Positions 62,501 through 64,000 of a DNA stretch of 64,000 nt are shown here, piece after piece; within the stretch, counting starts at the first letter, position 1, and every line of letters starts with the position of its first letter. This stretch comes from Heliocidaris tuberculata (Eukaryota; Echinodermata; Echinoidea; Camarodonta; Echinometridae), in NCBI GenBank assembly GCA_025618425.1, contig CM046850.1, forward strand, positions 12,126,971 through 12,190,970. Direction: 5' to 3'. A program made the translations under genes and the position numbers. The notes under the pieces were generated by a model. It did not search any database. It saw only the letters and a program-made list of their open reading frames with translations, and was not told the origin of the DNA.

Positions 62501-64000
62501 GCTAAGTGTAATACACACTGGCGAGAAACATAGATTTACAGTGAGGGTAGTATCATAGGGCTAGCTCCTTCAATATGTCGTACTTGTAGCATCCTATTTA
62601 TACAGTAAAACCTACTTTTCGTTTCCCTTGAAGAGCGTTTCTCGTTGAAACCTTTATCGAAGGAACATATATGTAAAGACCACTTGCCCTTAAAGATTGC
62701 TTTTCTTGTCTCCTTTTAGTGGTCTTTCTATACAGGTTTCATTGTATAACAAAAAATACCACTTGCTTTTTATTCCAGAATTTTGTCCGCCTGGAACCTT
62801 CAAGAACCTGCGTGCCTCTACCTGTGACCAATGTCGTAGGGGGACGTATCAGGACCAGATGGATCAGATGACCTGTATACGATGTGCTGATGGGAAGAGT
62901 ACCAGAGCTACTGGTGCTTATAGTGCAGACCATTGTCAAGGTGATACTTGGTACTTAAAGGGAATTAACCTTTCATAGAAAATTGGCTTGAATAAAAGCA
63001 GAAAAATCAAAGAAACACATTAGTGACTGTTTGAGAAAAAAAGAACAAGGAAGTTATGAAGTTTTCAAAGTTGAGATCATTATTAAATGATATGATGATC
63101 CTTGCATTTGGCAATGCGGTTGTGATGTGTGATGTCATGCATGGAAAACTTTCCCATTTGTTTTGTACATAATTAACTCATAGTATCCTTTTTTTCAACT
63201 ATTATGGTGAAACAGACATTGTTTTTTTTCATGGGAGGACTTGTAAAGATATGTTACCTAAAATGCATCATAGACAAAAAGTCTGTTCTGTCATTAAAAT
63301 GGACAAAAGGGAGTATTTTGGATAATATTTTTATACACACCAAATGAGGGAGTTCCACATGTTTGACATTACACATTATGTCAGCATTTGAGTTTCCCCA
63401 TATCATTAGTGAGGTTAGCTTTCAGAGAGAAATGGAAAGAGATGCTAAAAGTTTTAGTAGGCAAATGGAGACACAAATAGGGTTAATAGAGGGAGAGAGA
63501 GAAAGAAAGGCACAAAGATAGAAGAGAGATAAAGAGAAATATACAGGGAGAATTGCGAAGAGAGAGAGAGAATTTGTCTTTGTCACAGAGAGAGGGAGGA
63601 GAACATAAAAAAGCAAAGAGAGGGAGAGAGGGAGATAGGGAGGCAATGAGAGAGCAAGGGGAAAGGAAATGAGAAAAAAATAGAGTACCAGAGCTGTTAC
63701 TGCTTCATACAGCTCAGAAAGAGAGAGAGAGAGAGAGAGATGGAGATGGATAGAGATGAGGACATGTAGGGAGAGAAAACAAGAACAGAGAAGTAGATGT
63801 TGCATGTATCATACACCCAAAATCATAAATGTGTGGATACATGTAGGGTAGGAATGAGGAAATAATATCAAAGGTATATTTGCTTGTATTTTTGGTTGTT
63901 TCTGCAGACATGTGCTTACCTGGGACCTATTCCTATGTGGGCCTAGGACCAGACTGCTTGGAATGTCCAAAAGGTTCTTTCCAAGGGAACCGGGGCCAGA
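6173..64000 (+). CDS. Large LDLR-YWTD/EGF/CCP/HYR/GCC mosaic gene (31 exons traced, both ends outside window)
   Basis: Thirty-one exons splice in consistent phase into about 1,860 codons without a stop. Domain order is: YWTD end, EGF, YWTD propeller, EGF, CCPx3, HYR, CCPx3, HYR, CCPx3, HYR, CCPx2, HYR, HYR, CCP, a unique region with a dibasic cluster, then GCC2/GCC3. All of these are extracellular disulfide-rich modules, so the product is secreted or the ectodomain of a type I receptor. The propeller-EGF pairs resemble LRP5/6. The CCP-HYR-GCC part resembles SVEP1-like proteins. No signal peptide or membrane segment lies in the window. A role in ligand binding, adhesion or complement-like recognition is inference only. 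Introns are mostly phase 1; phase 2 or 0 introns occur inside the propeller, the fifth HYR and the unique region. Confidence 0.9.
6857..6973 (+). CDS. Exon 2: EGF-like domain closing the first propeller
   Basis: A 117-nt exon in phases 1-1 (CTGCAG/GTAAGC). The six cysteines are in [22 protein letters not shown] and RTCNV. The C-x-H-L-C pattern is that of EGF modules packed under LDLR-family YWTD propellers. Confidence 0.88.
6974..9020. other. Intron 2, no gene recognised
   Basis: It contains degenerate GGACAACT-type short repeats at about 7020-7150, a run of about 22 G at 7274-7295, and two loosely similar blocks around ATACCAGTCAGGA at about 7850 and 8609. No convincing exon was found. Confidence 0.5.
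9021..9266 (+). CDS. Exon 3: first blades of the second YWTD propeller
   Basis: 246 nt, phases 1-1 (TGTTACAG/GTAAGA). It encodes [20 protein letters not shown], then [16 protein letters not shown] and [22 protein letters not shown] plus NGSG is the blade signature of LDLR-family propellers. The ending GVD continues directly into GPDGLTID of exon 4, giving a canonical blade joint. Confidence 0.9.
9267..10922. other. Left part of intron 3, no gene recognised
   Basis: A GGACAACT/ATTACCCC-like degenerate repeat lies at about 9590-9710. A block at about 10310-10370 (ACTATTTAACATGTTTC) is similar to 34435-34495, so it belongs to a dispersed repeat. No exon was seen. Confidence 0.45.
10923..11534. 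mobile_element. Nonautonomous element with TGTCTCGCC ends and tandem units of about 120 bp
   Basis: TGTCTCGCCTGCAT at the left is inverted as ATGAAGGCGAGACA at the right. Between them are about four tandem units containing CTATGGATTTGAGGTAGAA, CACCAAATTCATACCACAGG and GGTCAAAGGTCA. Perfect AGGTCA-A-AGGTCA direct repeats lie at 11115-11127 and 11258-11270. No coding capacity. Confidence 0.7.
11115..11127 (+). promoter_or_regulatory. DR1 nuclear-receptor half-site pair inside a repeat
   Basis: AGGTCAAAGGTCA is a perfect direct repeat with one-base spacing. This is the consensus class bound by HNF4/RXR/COUP-TF-type receptors. It recurs at 11258-11270 with a third half-site at 11273-11278. Function is not shown; it is part of a tandem-unit element. 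Confidence 0.35.
11644..11727 (+). CDS. Candidate cassette mini-exon A (phase 1-1)
   Basis: CATCTTCCCAG precedes 84 open nucleotides followed by GTGAGT. In phase 1 it would read [20 protein letters not shown] followed by YNEIGVTF. It is homologous to the candidate at 14172. If used, it would insert 28 residues at the GVD/GPDG blade joint between exons 3 and 4. The canonical joint does not need it, so it is either an alternative exon or a decayed duplicate. Confidence 0.35.
11728..13299. other. Intron 3 centre: telomere-like and CA-rich repeats
   Basis: About 11940-12030 is a degenerate CCCTAA-type stretch (variant TTAGGG repeats). About 12536-12780 is CACACCC/ACACA-rich. The rest is AT-rich with no coding signal. 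Confidence 0.55.
13300..13400. repeat. Fragment of the 16.2-17.2 kb foldback family
   Basis: CTCCAAATGGTTTTTAACTG, TTGGTTTGCTCAAATGT and TTAAACATA match the left arm of the element at 16245-17197 (around 16370-16430) in the same order. Confidence 0.55.
13423..13927. mobile_element. Palindromic MITE with TAAAGGG ends and CRE motifs
   Basis: The left arm TAAAGGGAAAGTTCACCCTG is mirrored by GGGTGAACTTCCCCTTTA. Pairing extends through AATGCAGAAAAAATAAAGAA and GTGACGTCACATGCGAGCAG. Arms of about 150 bp surround an AT-rich loop of about 200 bp. TGACGTCA (the CRE consensus) occurs once in each arm, near 13556 and 13787. Confidence 0.75.
14172..14252 (+). CDS. Candidate cassette mini-exon B (phase 1-1)
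   Basis: CATCTTCCCAG, then 81 open nucleotides, then GTAAGT. Phase 1 reading is [20 protein letters not shown] followed by NDIRMTD. It shares N-x-P-[EQ]-Y-T and R-[DE]-Y-N-[DE]-I with candidate A. Similarity extends into the intron on both sides (TTTGTCCCATCTTCCCAG; GTGAATT...GATTGA). Both preserve frame, which fits a duplicated cassette exon, but no transcript evidence is available. Confidence 0.35.
14253..16244. other. Intron 3, no gene recognised
   Basis: A C/A homopolymer stretch lies at 14530-14580 and a CTT-rich tract near 14780-14860. The remainder is AT-rich. Short open frames here lack splice context. Confidence 0.4.
16245..17197. mobile_element. Large foldback element of about 0.95 kb
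   Basis: The arms mirror over most of their length. TAAAGGGAAATCCAACCTTA pairs with AAGGTTGCATTTACCTTTA. GGACAGCTATGAAGAA, TGCTGCACATGGGGGC, TCTAGATTCTA, TATTCCCCTATGCTGCTCTT and ATCGCGCGATATGGGGACAG all have inverted counterparts. The centre is GC-richer. No transposase frame is present; the 131-codon open frame at 16375 reads through the arm. Confidence 0.8.
17215..18225. mobile_element. Tc1/mariner-like nonautonomous element
   Basis: CAGTGTGTCCCAGAATAAAG at the left is mirrored by CTTTATATTGGGACGTACTG at the right, flanked by TA on both sides (17213-17214 and 18226-18227). Internal motifs GGCTGGTATCAGCAAAG and CTTTGCTGATAGCAGCC are inverted copies, so the interior is repeated rather than coding. 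Confidence 0.7.
18735..19026 (-). repeat. tRNA-derived SINE
   Basis: On the minus strand the head has A-box-like TAGTCAAGTGGTT and B box GGTTCGATCCCC. The tail on the plus-strand left side is AATAAT repeats. The 49618 and 58493 copies are related, with the shared block GGTACCTG and a GCGC-containing body. Transcription would be by RNA polymerase III. Confidence 0.75.
19027..19435. other. Intron 3, nothing recognised
   Basis: AT-rich non-coding sequence between a SINE and a hairpin element. Confidence 0.3.
19436..19559. mobile_element. Short palindromic MITE
   Basis: CTGTAACACAAAGAGATACA and the following AATCAATCTTAC are inverted as GTAAGATTGATTTATCTC and TTTATGTTACAG. The arms of about 35 bp enclose an inner palindrome CTTACGATTGATATCAGTCG. 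Confidence 0.65.
19814..20877. mobile_element. GTCCCCGCCG/CGGCGGGGAC tandem-unit element, copy 1
   Basis: The element begins TTGTCCCCGCCGAACGAAGT, followed by (GT)n and (CCGT)n. It then has about five tandem units of about 140 bp (core GCTACTTCTCCTCTATTTCA, TTCCAAACTTCTACACAGAA, TTATGCAAATTTATGC). After a unique tail it ends with CTTCCGGCGGGGACATTTAT and about 30 more bases. The copy at 32327 is nearly identical in layout. An imperfect flanking duplication (GTTGTAA/GTTGATAA) supports these borders. The open frame in the tail is shared by both copies but has no known domain. Confidence 0.75.
21102..21264 (+). CDS. Exon 4: YWTD blade
   Basis: Acceptor TTATAAG, donor GTGAGG; phases 1-2. It encodes [20 protein letters not shown] and [13 protein letters not shown], ending [23 protein letters not shown] is the standard LDLR/LRP blade. 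It splices in frame to exon 3 to make GVDGPDGL. Confidence 0.9.
21266..21835. repeat. Degenerate (TTGAA/TTGAT)n satellite-like microsatellite
   Basis: About 570 bp of TTGAATTGAATTG-type repeats with many substitutions and two near-identical 60-bp stretches near 21590-21700. The minus-strand open frame here is an artefact of the repeat. Confidence 0.8.
22056..22183 (+). CDS. Exon 5: YWTD blade
   Basis: Acceptor CCCCTGTAG, donor GTACAG; phases 2-1. It encodes [20 protein letters not shown], then [25 protein letters not shown] replaces YWTDWG, and PNGIALD matches the LRP consensus. Confidence 0.9.
22184..22807. other. Intron 5, nothing recognised
   Basis: AT-rich. A small CTGAACTGAAACTGAACTG repeat lies near 22693-22722. 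Confidence 0.4.
22808..23077 (+). CDS. Exon 6: last blades of the second propeller
   Basis: 270 nt, phases 1-1 (CAACAGCAG/GTCAGA). It encodes [20 protein letters not shown], then [20 protein letters not shown], and ends [13 protein letters not shown]. The final EIHIY-like strand before an EGF resembles the LRP5/6 propeller close. Confidence 0.9.
23078..24063. other. Intron 6, nothing recognised
   Basis: AT-rich with no exon-like open frame or clear repeat. A short inverted pair GAAACTTTCA/GTGAAAGTTTC lies near 23131-23167. Confidence 0.35.
24064..24195 (+). CDS. Exon 7: EGF-like domain
   Basis: 132 nt, phases 1-1. Residues [20 protein letters not shown], then [11 protein letters not shown], then TTCLTS. 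[12 protein letters not shown] is the LRP5/6-type EGF that follows each propeller. Confidence 0.92.
24486..24892. mobile_element. hAT-type MITE with 8-bp target duplication
   Basis: Left end CAGTGGCGGATTTAAGGGGG and right end CCTGGATCCGCCCCTG are inverted. TCCTTGTA flanks both sides exactly (24478-24485 and 24893-24900). The 407-bp interior is C/G- and T-run rich (GAGCGACTTTTGGAGGGCTG repeated twice). Open frames on both strands here are artefacts. Confidence 0.85.
25195..25830 (+). repeat. SINE split by a MITE
   Basis: The left part (25195-25349) has A-box-like GATCTAGTGGATTGGTC, B-box-like GGGTTGGAATCC, and body GGCAAGACATTAATCTA. The right part (25670-25830) continues with CCTTGAAATGCACTGTGC and GTGCATAGGGAC, as in the intact copy at 58493. 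The element at 25350-25669 interrupts it. Confidence 0.75.
25350..25669. mobile_element. Palindromic MITE nested in a SINE
   Basis: GGGTGTTTCATAAAGCTGTT and TTGTAAAGTTACGCATGACT are inverted at the right end (AGTCATGCGTAACTTTACAA, GCTTTATGAAACACCC). CCTGGT flanks both sides (25344-25349 and 25670-25675). Confidence 0.8.
25851..26030 (+). CDS. Exon 8: CCP/sushi domain 1
   Basis: 180 nt, phases 1-1. It encodes [43 protein letters not shown] and ends FCT. Cys spacing and C-x-PGYW with NGEW fit a CCP, with one extra Cys. Confidence 0.85.
26279..27642. mobile_element. TIR DNA transposon (nonautonomous) in a TA microsatellite
   Basis: ACCGTATTTTGCGGCATTAA at the left is mirrored by TTTAAGCCGGAAAATACGAT at the right. 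Both flanks are (TA)n. The interior of about 1.36 kb has a GC-rich section (26540-27060) but no long open frame or transposase motif. Confidence 0.65.
27643..28596. other. Intron 8, no gene recognised
   Basis: (TA)n/(CA)n at 27643-27675, then AT-rich sequence. No exon or clear repeat border. Confidence 0.4.
28597..28779 (+). CDS. Exon 9: CCP/sushi domain 2
   Basis: 183 nt, phases 1-1 (TTTTCAG/GTAATT). [40 protein letters not shown], then [12 protein letters not shown]. It has a typical CCP core with DGTWSG and a final Cys, plus several N-glycosylation sites. Confidence 0.92.
29199..29393 (+). CDS. Exon 10: CCP/sushi domain 3
   Basis: 195 nt, phases 1-1. [40 protein letters not shown], then [16 protein letters not shown] complete CCP. 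Confidence 0.92.
29394..30383. other. Intron 10, no gene recognised
   Basis: A C-run/A-run at 29460-29490, then AT-rich sequence with CTTAAGTATTTTAC-like inverted motifs around 29590-29990 that may mark an old palindromic element. No exon. Confidence 0.4.
30384..30632 (+). CDS. Exon 11: HYR domain 1
   Basis: 249 nt, phases 1-1. [20 protein letters not shown], then [12 protein letters not shown], then [20 protein letters not shown] and [11 protein letters not shown]-x-N and the A-x-D-x-x-x-N-x-A-x-C-x-F ending are the hyalin-repeat signature. Confidence 0.93.
30978..31172 (+). CDS. Exon 12: CCP/sushi domain 4
   Basis: 195 nt, phases 1-1. [40 protein letters not shown], then [12 protein letters not shown] complete CCP. 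Confidence 0.92.
31173..31859. other. Intron 12, nothing recognised
   Basis: AT-rich non-coding DNA with no clear repeat. Confidence 0.3.
31860..33480. repeat. Tandem duplication of about 240 bp, second copy interrupted
   Basis: GTGAATATCTCCCCAGGGTT (about 31888) recurs as GTGAATATCTCCCCCAGGGT (about 32208). TTGAAGCTAGCT, CGATCGTTGGA/CGATTGTTGGA, and later TTTAATGGATAT and TCATCCA also recur. The second copy is split by the 32327-33384 element, so the first copy serves as a paralogous empty site. Confidence 0.7.
32327..33384. mobile_element. GTCCCCGCCG/CGGCGGGGAC tandem-unit element, copy 2
   Basis: Same ends, GT-rich/CCGT-rich head, tandem units of about 140 bp and tail as the copy at 19814. 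TTGTTGGATTT occurs on both sides (32316-32326 and 33385-33395), an apparent 11-bp target duplication. Confidence 0.8.
33613..33990 (+). repeat. SINE-like fragments
   Basis: AATAATAATAATGTCATTTA with GCGCACATAT resembles a reversed SINE tail. GGCAAGACATAAATCTACAT to GGGTACCTGG (about 33894-33960) matches the SINE body seen at 25290 and 58580. Heavily decayed. Confidence 0.5.
34590..34775. repeat. Pyrimidine-rich (TTCTT) low-complexity tract
   Basis: About 180 bp of TTC/CTT. It produces spurious Phe/Leu- and Lys-rich open frames and lies just upstream of the exon 13 acceptor. Confidence 0.8.
34822..35004 (+). CDS. Exon 13: CCP/sushi domain 5
   Basis: 183 nt, phases 1-1 (TAATTTCAG/GTAATT). [40 protein letters not shown], then [13 protein letters not shown] complete CCP. 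Confidence 0.93.
35083..36250. repeat. Intron 13 block shared with introns 15, 17 and 19
   Basis: GGGTTAAC, GACTAGTCTGCTCACAAGTT and TACAGAGCAAAAATACTTTT recur with the same order at 38385-38700, 40510-40680 and 41112-41290. The later block (ATCTTTTGATC, TCTAAATTGGCAACA) recurs at 44800-44970. It is interrupted here by the 35267-35845 element. Confidence 0.65.
35267..35845. mobile_element. ATGCCTTCGCC/GGTGGAGGCAT tandem-unit element
   Basis: Left ATGCCTTCGCCTACC is mirrored by TTTGGTGGAGGCAT. The head has GTCTGTCTGTCCGTCC. About four units of about 140 bp carry ATATCTCAAGAACCATTCGA-like and AGGTCANANNTCAAAGGTCA-like cores (35442-35461; 35735-35754). No coding capacity. Confidence 0.65.
36706..36900 (+). 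CDS. Exon 14: CCP/sushi domain 6
   Basis: 195 nt, phases 1-1. [40 protein letters not shown], then [14 protein letters not shown] complete CCP, same length as the third CCP of the first block. Confidence 0.92.
36901..37328. other. Intron 14, nothing recognised
   Basis: AT-rich non-coding sequence. Confidence 0.3.
37329..37577 (+). CDS. Exon 15: HYR domain 2
   Basis: 249 nt, phases 1-1. [40 protein letters not shown], then [20 protein letters not shown]. The same length and layout as exons 11 and 19 point to duplication. Confidence 0.93.
37700..38345. repeat. Diverged tandem repeat of about 90-100 bp
   Basis: GAGGTTTAAGAAGTGT and TTCTGCATTGCAAACA-like motifs recur about seven times with drift. 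Non-coding; confined to intron 15. Confidence 0.65.
38852..39049 (+). CDS. Exon 16: CCP/sushi domain 7
   Basis: 198 nt, phases 1-1. [40 protein letters not shown], then [14 protein letters not shown] complete CCP. Confidence 0.92.
39075..39290. repeat. (GATGATGGT)n microsatellite
   Basis: GAT/GGT trinucleotide repeats directly after the exon 16 donor. They yield Asp-rich (plus) and Ser-rich (minus) spurious frames. Confidence 0.85.
39411..39600. repeat. (ATTTCA)n low-complexity tract
   Basis: TTCAATTTCAATTT-type repeats up to the exon 17 acceptor region. Confidence 0.8.
39613..39840 (+). CDS. Exon 17: CCP/sushi domain 8 (long)
   Basis: 228 nt, phases 1-1. [40 protein letters not shown], then [11 protein letters not shown]. 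The CCP is about 15 residues longer than its paralogues, between the third Cys and DGTW. Confidence 0.88.
39893..40507. mobile_element. Nonautonomous element with C/G-run ends
   Basis: CCCCGGGGGGGG...TACTCAAT at the left and TTTGAGTGCCCCCCCCCC at the right are inverted. An inner palindrome pairs GGTGTGCTGCCGGTCCATC with GATGGACCGGCCGCACACC. No coding frame. Confidence 0.6.
41112..41290. repeat. Second intron 17 copy of the intron-13-type block
   Basis: CATGTACATGTGCATAGG, CTTACAAGTTG, ATACAGAGCAAAAT and GGTGATTGGTGCCC match 40510-40680 and 38536-38700. Confidence 0.6.
41360..41475 (+). pseudogene. Decayed duplicate of exon 18
   Basis: After ATCTACAG comes CAAAACCATGTCTGCCTCTC, matching the start of exon 18 (CAAAAACCTGTTCGCCTCTC) 188 bp downstream. 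A 7-bp deletion shifts the frame. Similarity continues to CATCTGTGTCCCTGGGAGCA, then is lost. No donor. The preceding intron end (CTTGATCTCTC) is duplicated as well. Confidence 0.75.
41548..41754 (+). CDS. Exon 18: CCP/sushi domain 9
   Basis: 207 nt, phases 1-1 (CTCTCCAG/GTAAGT). [40 protein letters not shown], then [16 protein letters not shown] complete CCP. Confidence 0.91.
41755..43034. other. Left part of intron 18
   Basis: ATATATTATGATA/TATCATA repeats lie near 41870-41930. A short TTAGGG tract (GGTTAGGGTTAGGGTTAGGA) lies at about 42077-42100. Otherwise AT-rich. The end (42885-43015) duplicates the acceptor region before exon 19. Confidence 0.55.
42885..44170. repeat. Duplicated acceptor-side sequence split by a mariner-like element
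   Basis: ATATCAAACCTAGAATTGAA at 42896 recurs as ATATCAGACCTAGAATTGAA at 44067. GGACAAACCACTGTTC and ATGCCCTTGTTTACA/ATGCCCTTGTTCACAG follow in both. In the left copy the acceptor CACAG has become TACAAA, so it is non-functional. Confidence 0.7.
43036..44065. mobile_element. Mariner-like nonautonomous element
   Basis: CAGGTGTCTACAAAAAATGC at the left is mirrored by TTTTTTTTGGAGACACCCTG at the right, with TA on both flanks. Sub-terminal TTTTGTGTGAATTTCAC/GTGAAATTCACACAAAA are inverted. No transposase frame seen. Confidence 0.7.
44171..44419 (+). CDS. Exon 19: HYR domain 3
   Basis: 249 nt, phases 1-1. [33 protein letters not shown], then [21 protein letters not shown] classic HYR, the third of identical length. 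Confidence 0.93.
44420..45009. other. Intron 19, left part
   Basis: 44750-44970 resembles 36000-36200 (see the shared intron block). No exon. Confidence 0.5.
45010..45850. repeat. Tandem units of about 145 bp, interrupted by a hAT MITE
   Basis: GTAGTGC followed by TCAAAA/TTAAAATG, ATTATGTCTTTATCTCC, GTTGAAAC and TAGTCCTTAATA recurs about three times. The 45172-45611 element lies between the units. Confidence 0.65.
45172..45611. mobile_element. hAT-type MITE filled with GATCTTGATCTC repeats
   Basis: CAGTGTTGGGT at the left is mirrored by ACCCAACTTTG at the right. GTAGTGCA (45164-45171) and GTAGTGCG (45612-45619) flank it, an 8-bp duplication with one change. A second internal CAGTGTTGGGTACCTCGAGA occurs at about 45420. 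Its Leu/Ile/Asp-rich open frames are artefacts. Confidence 0.8.
46668..46853 (+). CDS. Exon 20: CCP/sushi domain 10
   Basis: 186 nt, phases 1-1 (ATTCTTCAG/GTAAGT). [40 protein letters not shown], then [13 protein letters not shown] complete CCP. Confidence 0.92.
46854..47487. other. Intron 20, nothing recognised
   Basis: AT-rich non-coding DNA. Confidence 0.3.
47488..47691 (+). CDS. Exon 21: CCP/sushi domain 11
   Basis: 204 nt, phases 1-1 (CTTAACAG/GTAAGC). [40 protein letters not shown], then [15 protein letters not shown] complete CCP. Confidence 0.92.
47692..49617. other. Intron 21: possible old insertion of unknown type
   Basis: 48003-49050 differs from neighbouring introns: GC-richer with CpG, GACGAC-rich near 48700-48750, several AATAAA motifs, then AGCCAAGTTGGGGGAGCCAA. 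It might be a solo LTR or another insertion, but I found no convincing ends or target duplication. No domain-bearing frame. Confidence 0.35.
49618..49915 (-). repeat. tRNA-derived SINE
   Basis: Minus-strand head with A-box-like GTCTAGTGGATAAGTC and B-box-like GATTCAAATCCC. Body GGTACCTGGCAGG-like and (ATT)n tail at 49618. Same family as 18735, 25195 and 58493. Confidence 0.7.
50141..50640. mobile_element. TACCCCC/GGGGGTA tandem-unit element
   Basis: TATACCCCCACCAAACAAAG at the left and GGGACGGGGGTATTA at the right. The head has GGTCGGTCGGTC repeats. Three units of about 150 bp carry GAACTACTTCCTCATTTTTC and GCAATGCTCATGAAATT-like cores. Same architecture as 19814, 32327 and 35267. Confidence 0.65.
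51121..51234 (+). CDS. Exon 22: HYR domain 4, N-terminal half
   Basis: 114 nt, phases 1-1 (TTCCTTCAG/GTAAGT). [20 protein letters not shown] then [14 protein letters not shown]-x-x-P-P plus C-P-x-G is the HYR start. Only the first half is here, so an intron splits the domain. Confidence 0.88.
51755..52600 (-). pseudogene. Decayed LINE 3' end (RT C-terminus)
   Basis: On the minus strand 52554-52255 reads [16 protein letters not shown] and [17 protein letters not shown], typical of CR1/jockey-type RT C-termini. A TGA interrupts after SQIG, then [12 protein letters not shown] continues in frame. A frameshift leads to [17 protein letters not shown]. Near 51990-51870 [16 protein letters not shown] and [10 protein letters not shown] end the ORF. 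The (AAT)n at about 51760 marks the 3' tail. Confidence 0.8.
52886..53017 (+). CDS. Exon 23: HYR domain 4, C-terminal half
   Basis: 132 nt, phases 1-1. [20 protein letters not shown] then [35 protein letters not shown] is the HYR ending. Exons 22+23 total 246 nt, close to the 249 nt of the undivided HYR exons. Confidence 0.88.
53395..53957 (+). pseudogene. Three tandem pseudo-copies of the exon 24 acceptor and 5' end
   Basis: GAGCCACC..AGCCCTGAATTGT recurs after acceptor-like sites ending at 53498, 53643 and 53800; the real acceptor ends at 53957. Spacing is about 145, 157 and 157 bp. The second copy has its acceptor CAG changed to CTG and a TAA after GAAAAT. The third has a 2-bp insertion giving TGA. 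The first runs to TAG. Each unit includes the upstream TTGACCTCA-rich intron end. Confidence 0.8.
53958..54084 (+). CDS. Exon 24: HYR domain 5, N-terminal half
   Basis: 127 nt, phase 1 to phase 2 (CTCTAACAG/GTGAGT). [20 protein letters not shown] then [19 protein letters not shown] is the usual HYR centre. It is the last member of a tandem array whose other members are dead. Confidence 0.88.
54493..54635 (+). CDS. Exon 25: HYR domain 5, C-terminal half
   Basis: 143 nt, phase 2 to phase 1. [20 protein letters not shown] then [20 protein letters not shown]. The [10 protein letters not shown] ending is HYR. Total with exon 24 is 270 nt. The split site and phase differ from those of HYR 4. Confidence 0.87.
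54636..55591. other. Intron 25, nothing recognised
   Basis: AT-rich; ACATGTA-type short motifs recur but no defined element was seen. Confidence 0.35.
55592..55795 (+). CDS. Exon 26: CCP/sushi domain 12
   Basis: 204 nt, phases 1-1 (TTGATTGCAG/GTATGG). [40 protein letters not shown], then [13 protein letters not shown] and PVCTR. A complete CCP. The donor was chosen as A|GTATGG because it keeps phase 1. Confidence 0.88.
55850..56600. repeat. (CACCCT)n-type minisatellite, about 740 bp
   Basis: CCTCACCCCCATCCTCACCC and variants with higher-order repeats; includes CCTAACCCTAGCC stretches. Directly follows exon 26. It generates a Pro/Ser/His-rich frame that is not a gene. Confidence 0.9.
56601..57946. 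other. Intron 26, right part
   Basis: A SINE-like minus-strand fragment at about 57150-57250 (AGTGCCATACCCAGGATTGA, TTCCAGTCAAGA) matches the head of the 18735 SINE. Otherwise AT-rich with no exon. Confidence 0.45.
57947..58077 (+). CDS. Exon 27: unique extracellular region, part 1
   Basis: 131 nt, phase 1 to phase 0 (TATGCAG/GTAAGT). [20 protein letters not shown] then [21 protein letters not shown] strand-helix pattern with one Cys; no family recognised with certainty. It precedes a basic cleavage-like cluster. Confidence 0.78.
58493..58797 (+). repeat. Full-length tRNA-derived SINE
   Basis: The head has A-box-like TGGTATAGTGGTTCATTC and B box GGGTTCGAATCTC. The body has TTTTGGCAAGACATTAATCC, GGGTACCTGGCAGG, CCTTGAAATGCACTGTGCGC and GCGCATAGGGACGTTATATC. 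The tail is (ATT)n. This is the best-preserved copy of the family in the window. Confidence 0.85.
58798..59400. mobile_element. Tandem-unit element with triple AGGTCA-like half-sites
   Basis: A CCGTCCGTCCGTCC head precedes about four units of about 120-145 bp (GATAACTTTAGTAATG, GATTTTAATGAAATTTGGT, GAAGGTACATGGTATGAAGA). 58946-58965 reads AGGTCAAAGTTCAAAGGTCA. The sequence just left of the SINE (GACCAAGTCGGAGGGGGATA) may be the element's left end, so the SINE appears inserted within it. Confidence 0.55.
59518..59580. repeat. (ATT)n microsatellite
   Basis: TTATTATTATTATT directly upstream of the exon 28 acceptor. Confidence 0.85.
59586..59773 (+). CDS. Exon 28: unique region with furin-like cluster
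   Basis: 188 nt, phase 0 to phase 2 (TTGAACAG/GTACAG). [20 protein letters not shown] then [20 protein letters not shown] and [18 protein letters not shown] matches the proprotein convertase consensus R-x-[KR]-R, so the protein may be cleaved here. This acceptor is the one that keeps the phase 0 junction with exon 27. Confidence 0.78.
59774..60955. other. Intron 28, left part
   Basis: A G-run at about 59803-59820, a CT-rich tract at 59910-60000, then AT-rich sequence. No exon. Confidence 0.4.
60956..61500. repeat. AT-rich palindromes and a CRE-containing hairpin
   Basis: TATATTATATAA-type palindromes lie at 60990-61045 and 61440-61495. A near-perfect hairpin of about 50 bp at 61099-61147 has arms CTGTGACGTCATTCATGG and CCATGAATGTCGTCACAG around TATAGTGCACTATA. 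GGGGCTACGCCCC is a smaller hairpin at about 61358. Probably a foldback element. Confidence 0.6.
61637..61821 (+). CDS. Exon 29: unique region, part 3
   Basis: 185 nt, phase 2 to phase 1 (ATGTACAG/GTGAGT). [20 protein letters not shown] then [20 protein letters not shown], ending [12 protein letters not shown]. Four N-x-[ST] sites. It leads into the cysteine-rich GCC repeats. Confidence 0.82.
61900..62460. repeat. Tandem repeat of 183-192 bp with open frame
   Basis: TTGAAAGAATGCAATG recurs about every 183-192 bp (61936, 62119, 62311), three copies. The unit lengths are multiples of three and a 190-codon plus-strand frame runs through from 61865. It lies in an intron, has no known domain and no splice sites in phase, so I treat it as a repeat. 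Confidence 0.7.
62779..62940 (+). CDS. Exon 30: GCC2/GCC3 (ephrin-receptor-like) repeat
   Basis: 162 nt, phases 1-1. [20 protein letters not shown] then [20 protein letters not shown], ending [19 protein letters not shown]-x-x-C-x-x-G-x-Y-Q and C-x-x-C are the GCC2/GCC3 signature found in SVEP1 and SCUBE proteins. Confidence 0.93.
63470..63760. repeat. (GAGA)n-rich tract
   Basis: GAGAGAGA/GGGAGAGAGG purine-rich sequence. The minus-strand Leu/Ser-rich frames here are artefacts. Confidence 0.85.
63908..64000 (+). CDS. Exon 31 (partial): second GCC2/GCC3 repeat
   Basis: Acceptor TTTCTGCAG, phase 1 start. [20 protein letters not shown] then [11 protein letters not shown], open to the window edge. 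Same C-x-PGTYS and C-x-x-C-P-x-G pattern as exon 30, so the GCC series continues outside. Confidence 0.9.

Noticed and set aside
63422..63805. 127-codon minus-strand Leu/Ser-rich frame with membrane-like segments
   Set aside because: Reverse complement of a GA-rich low-complexity tract.
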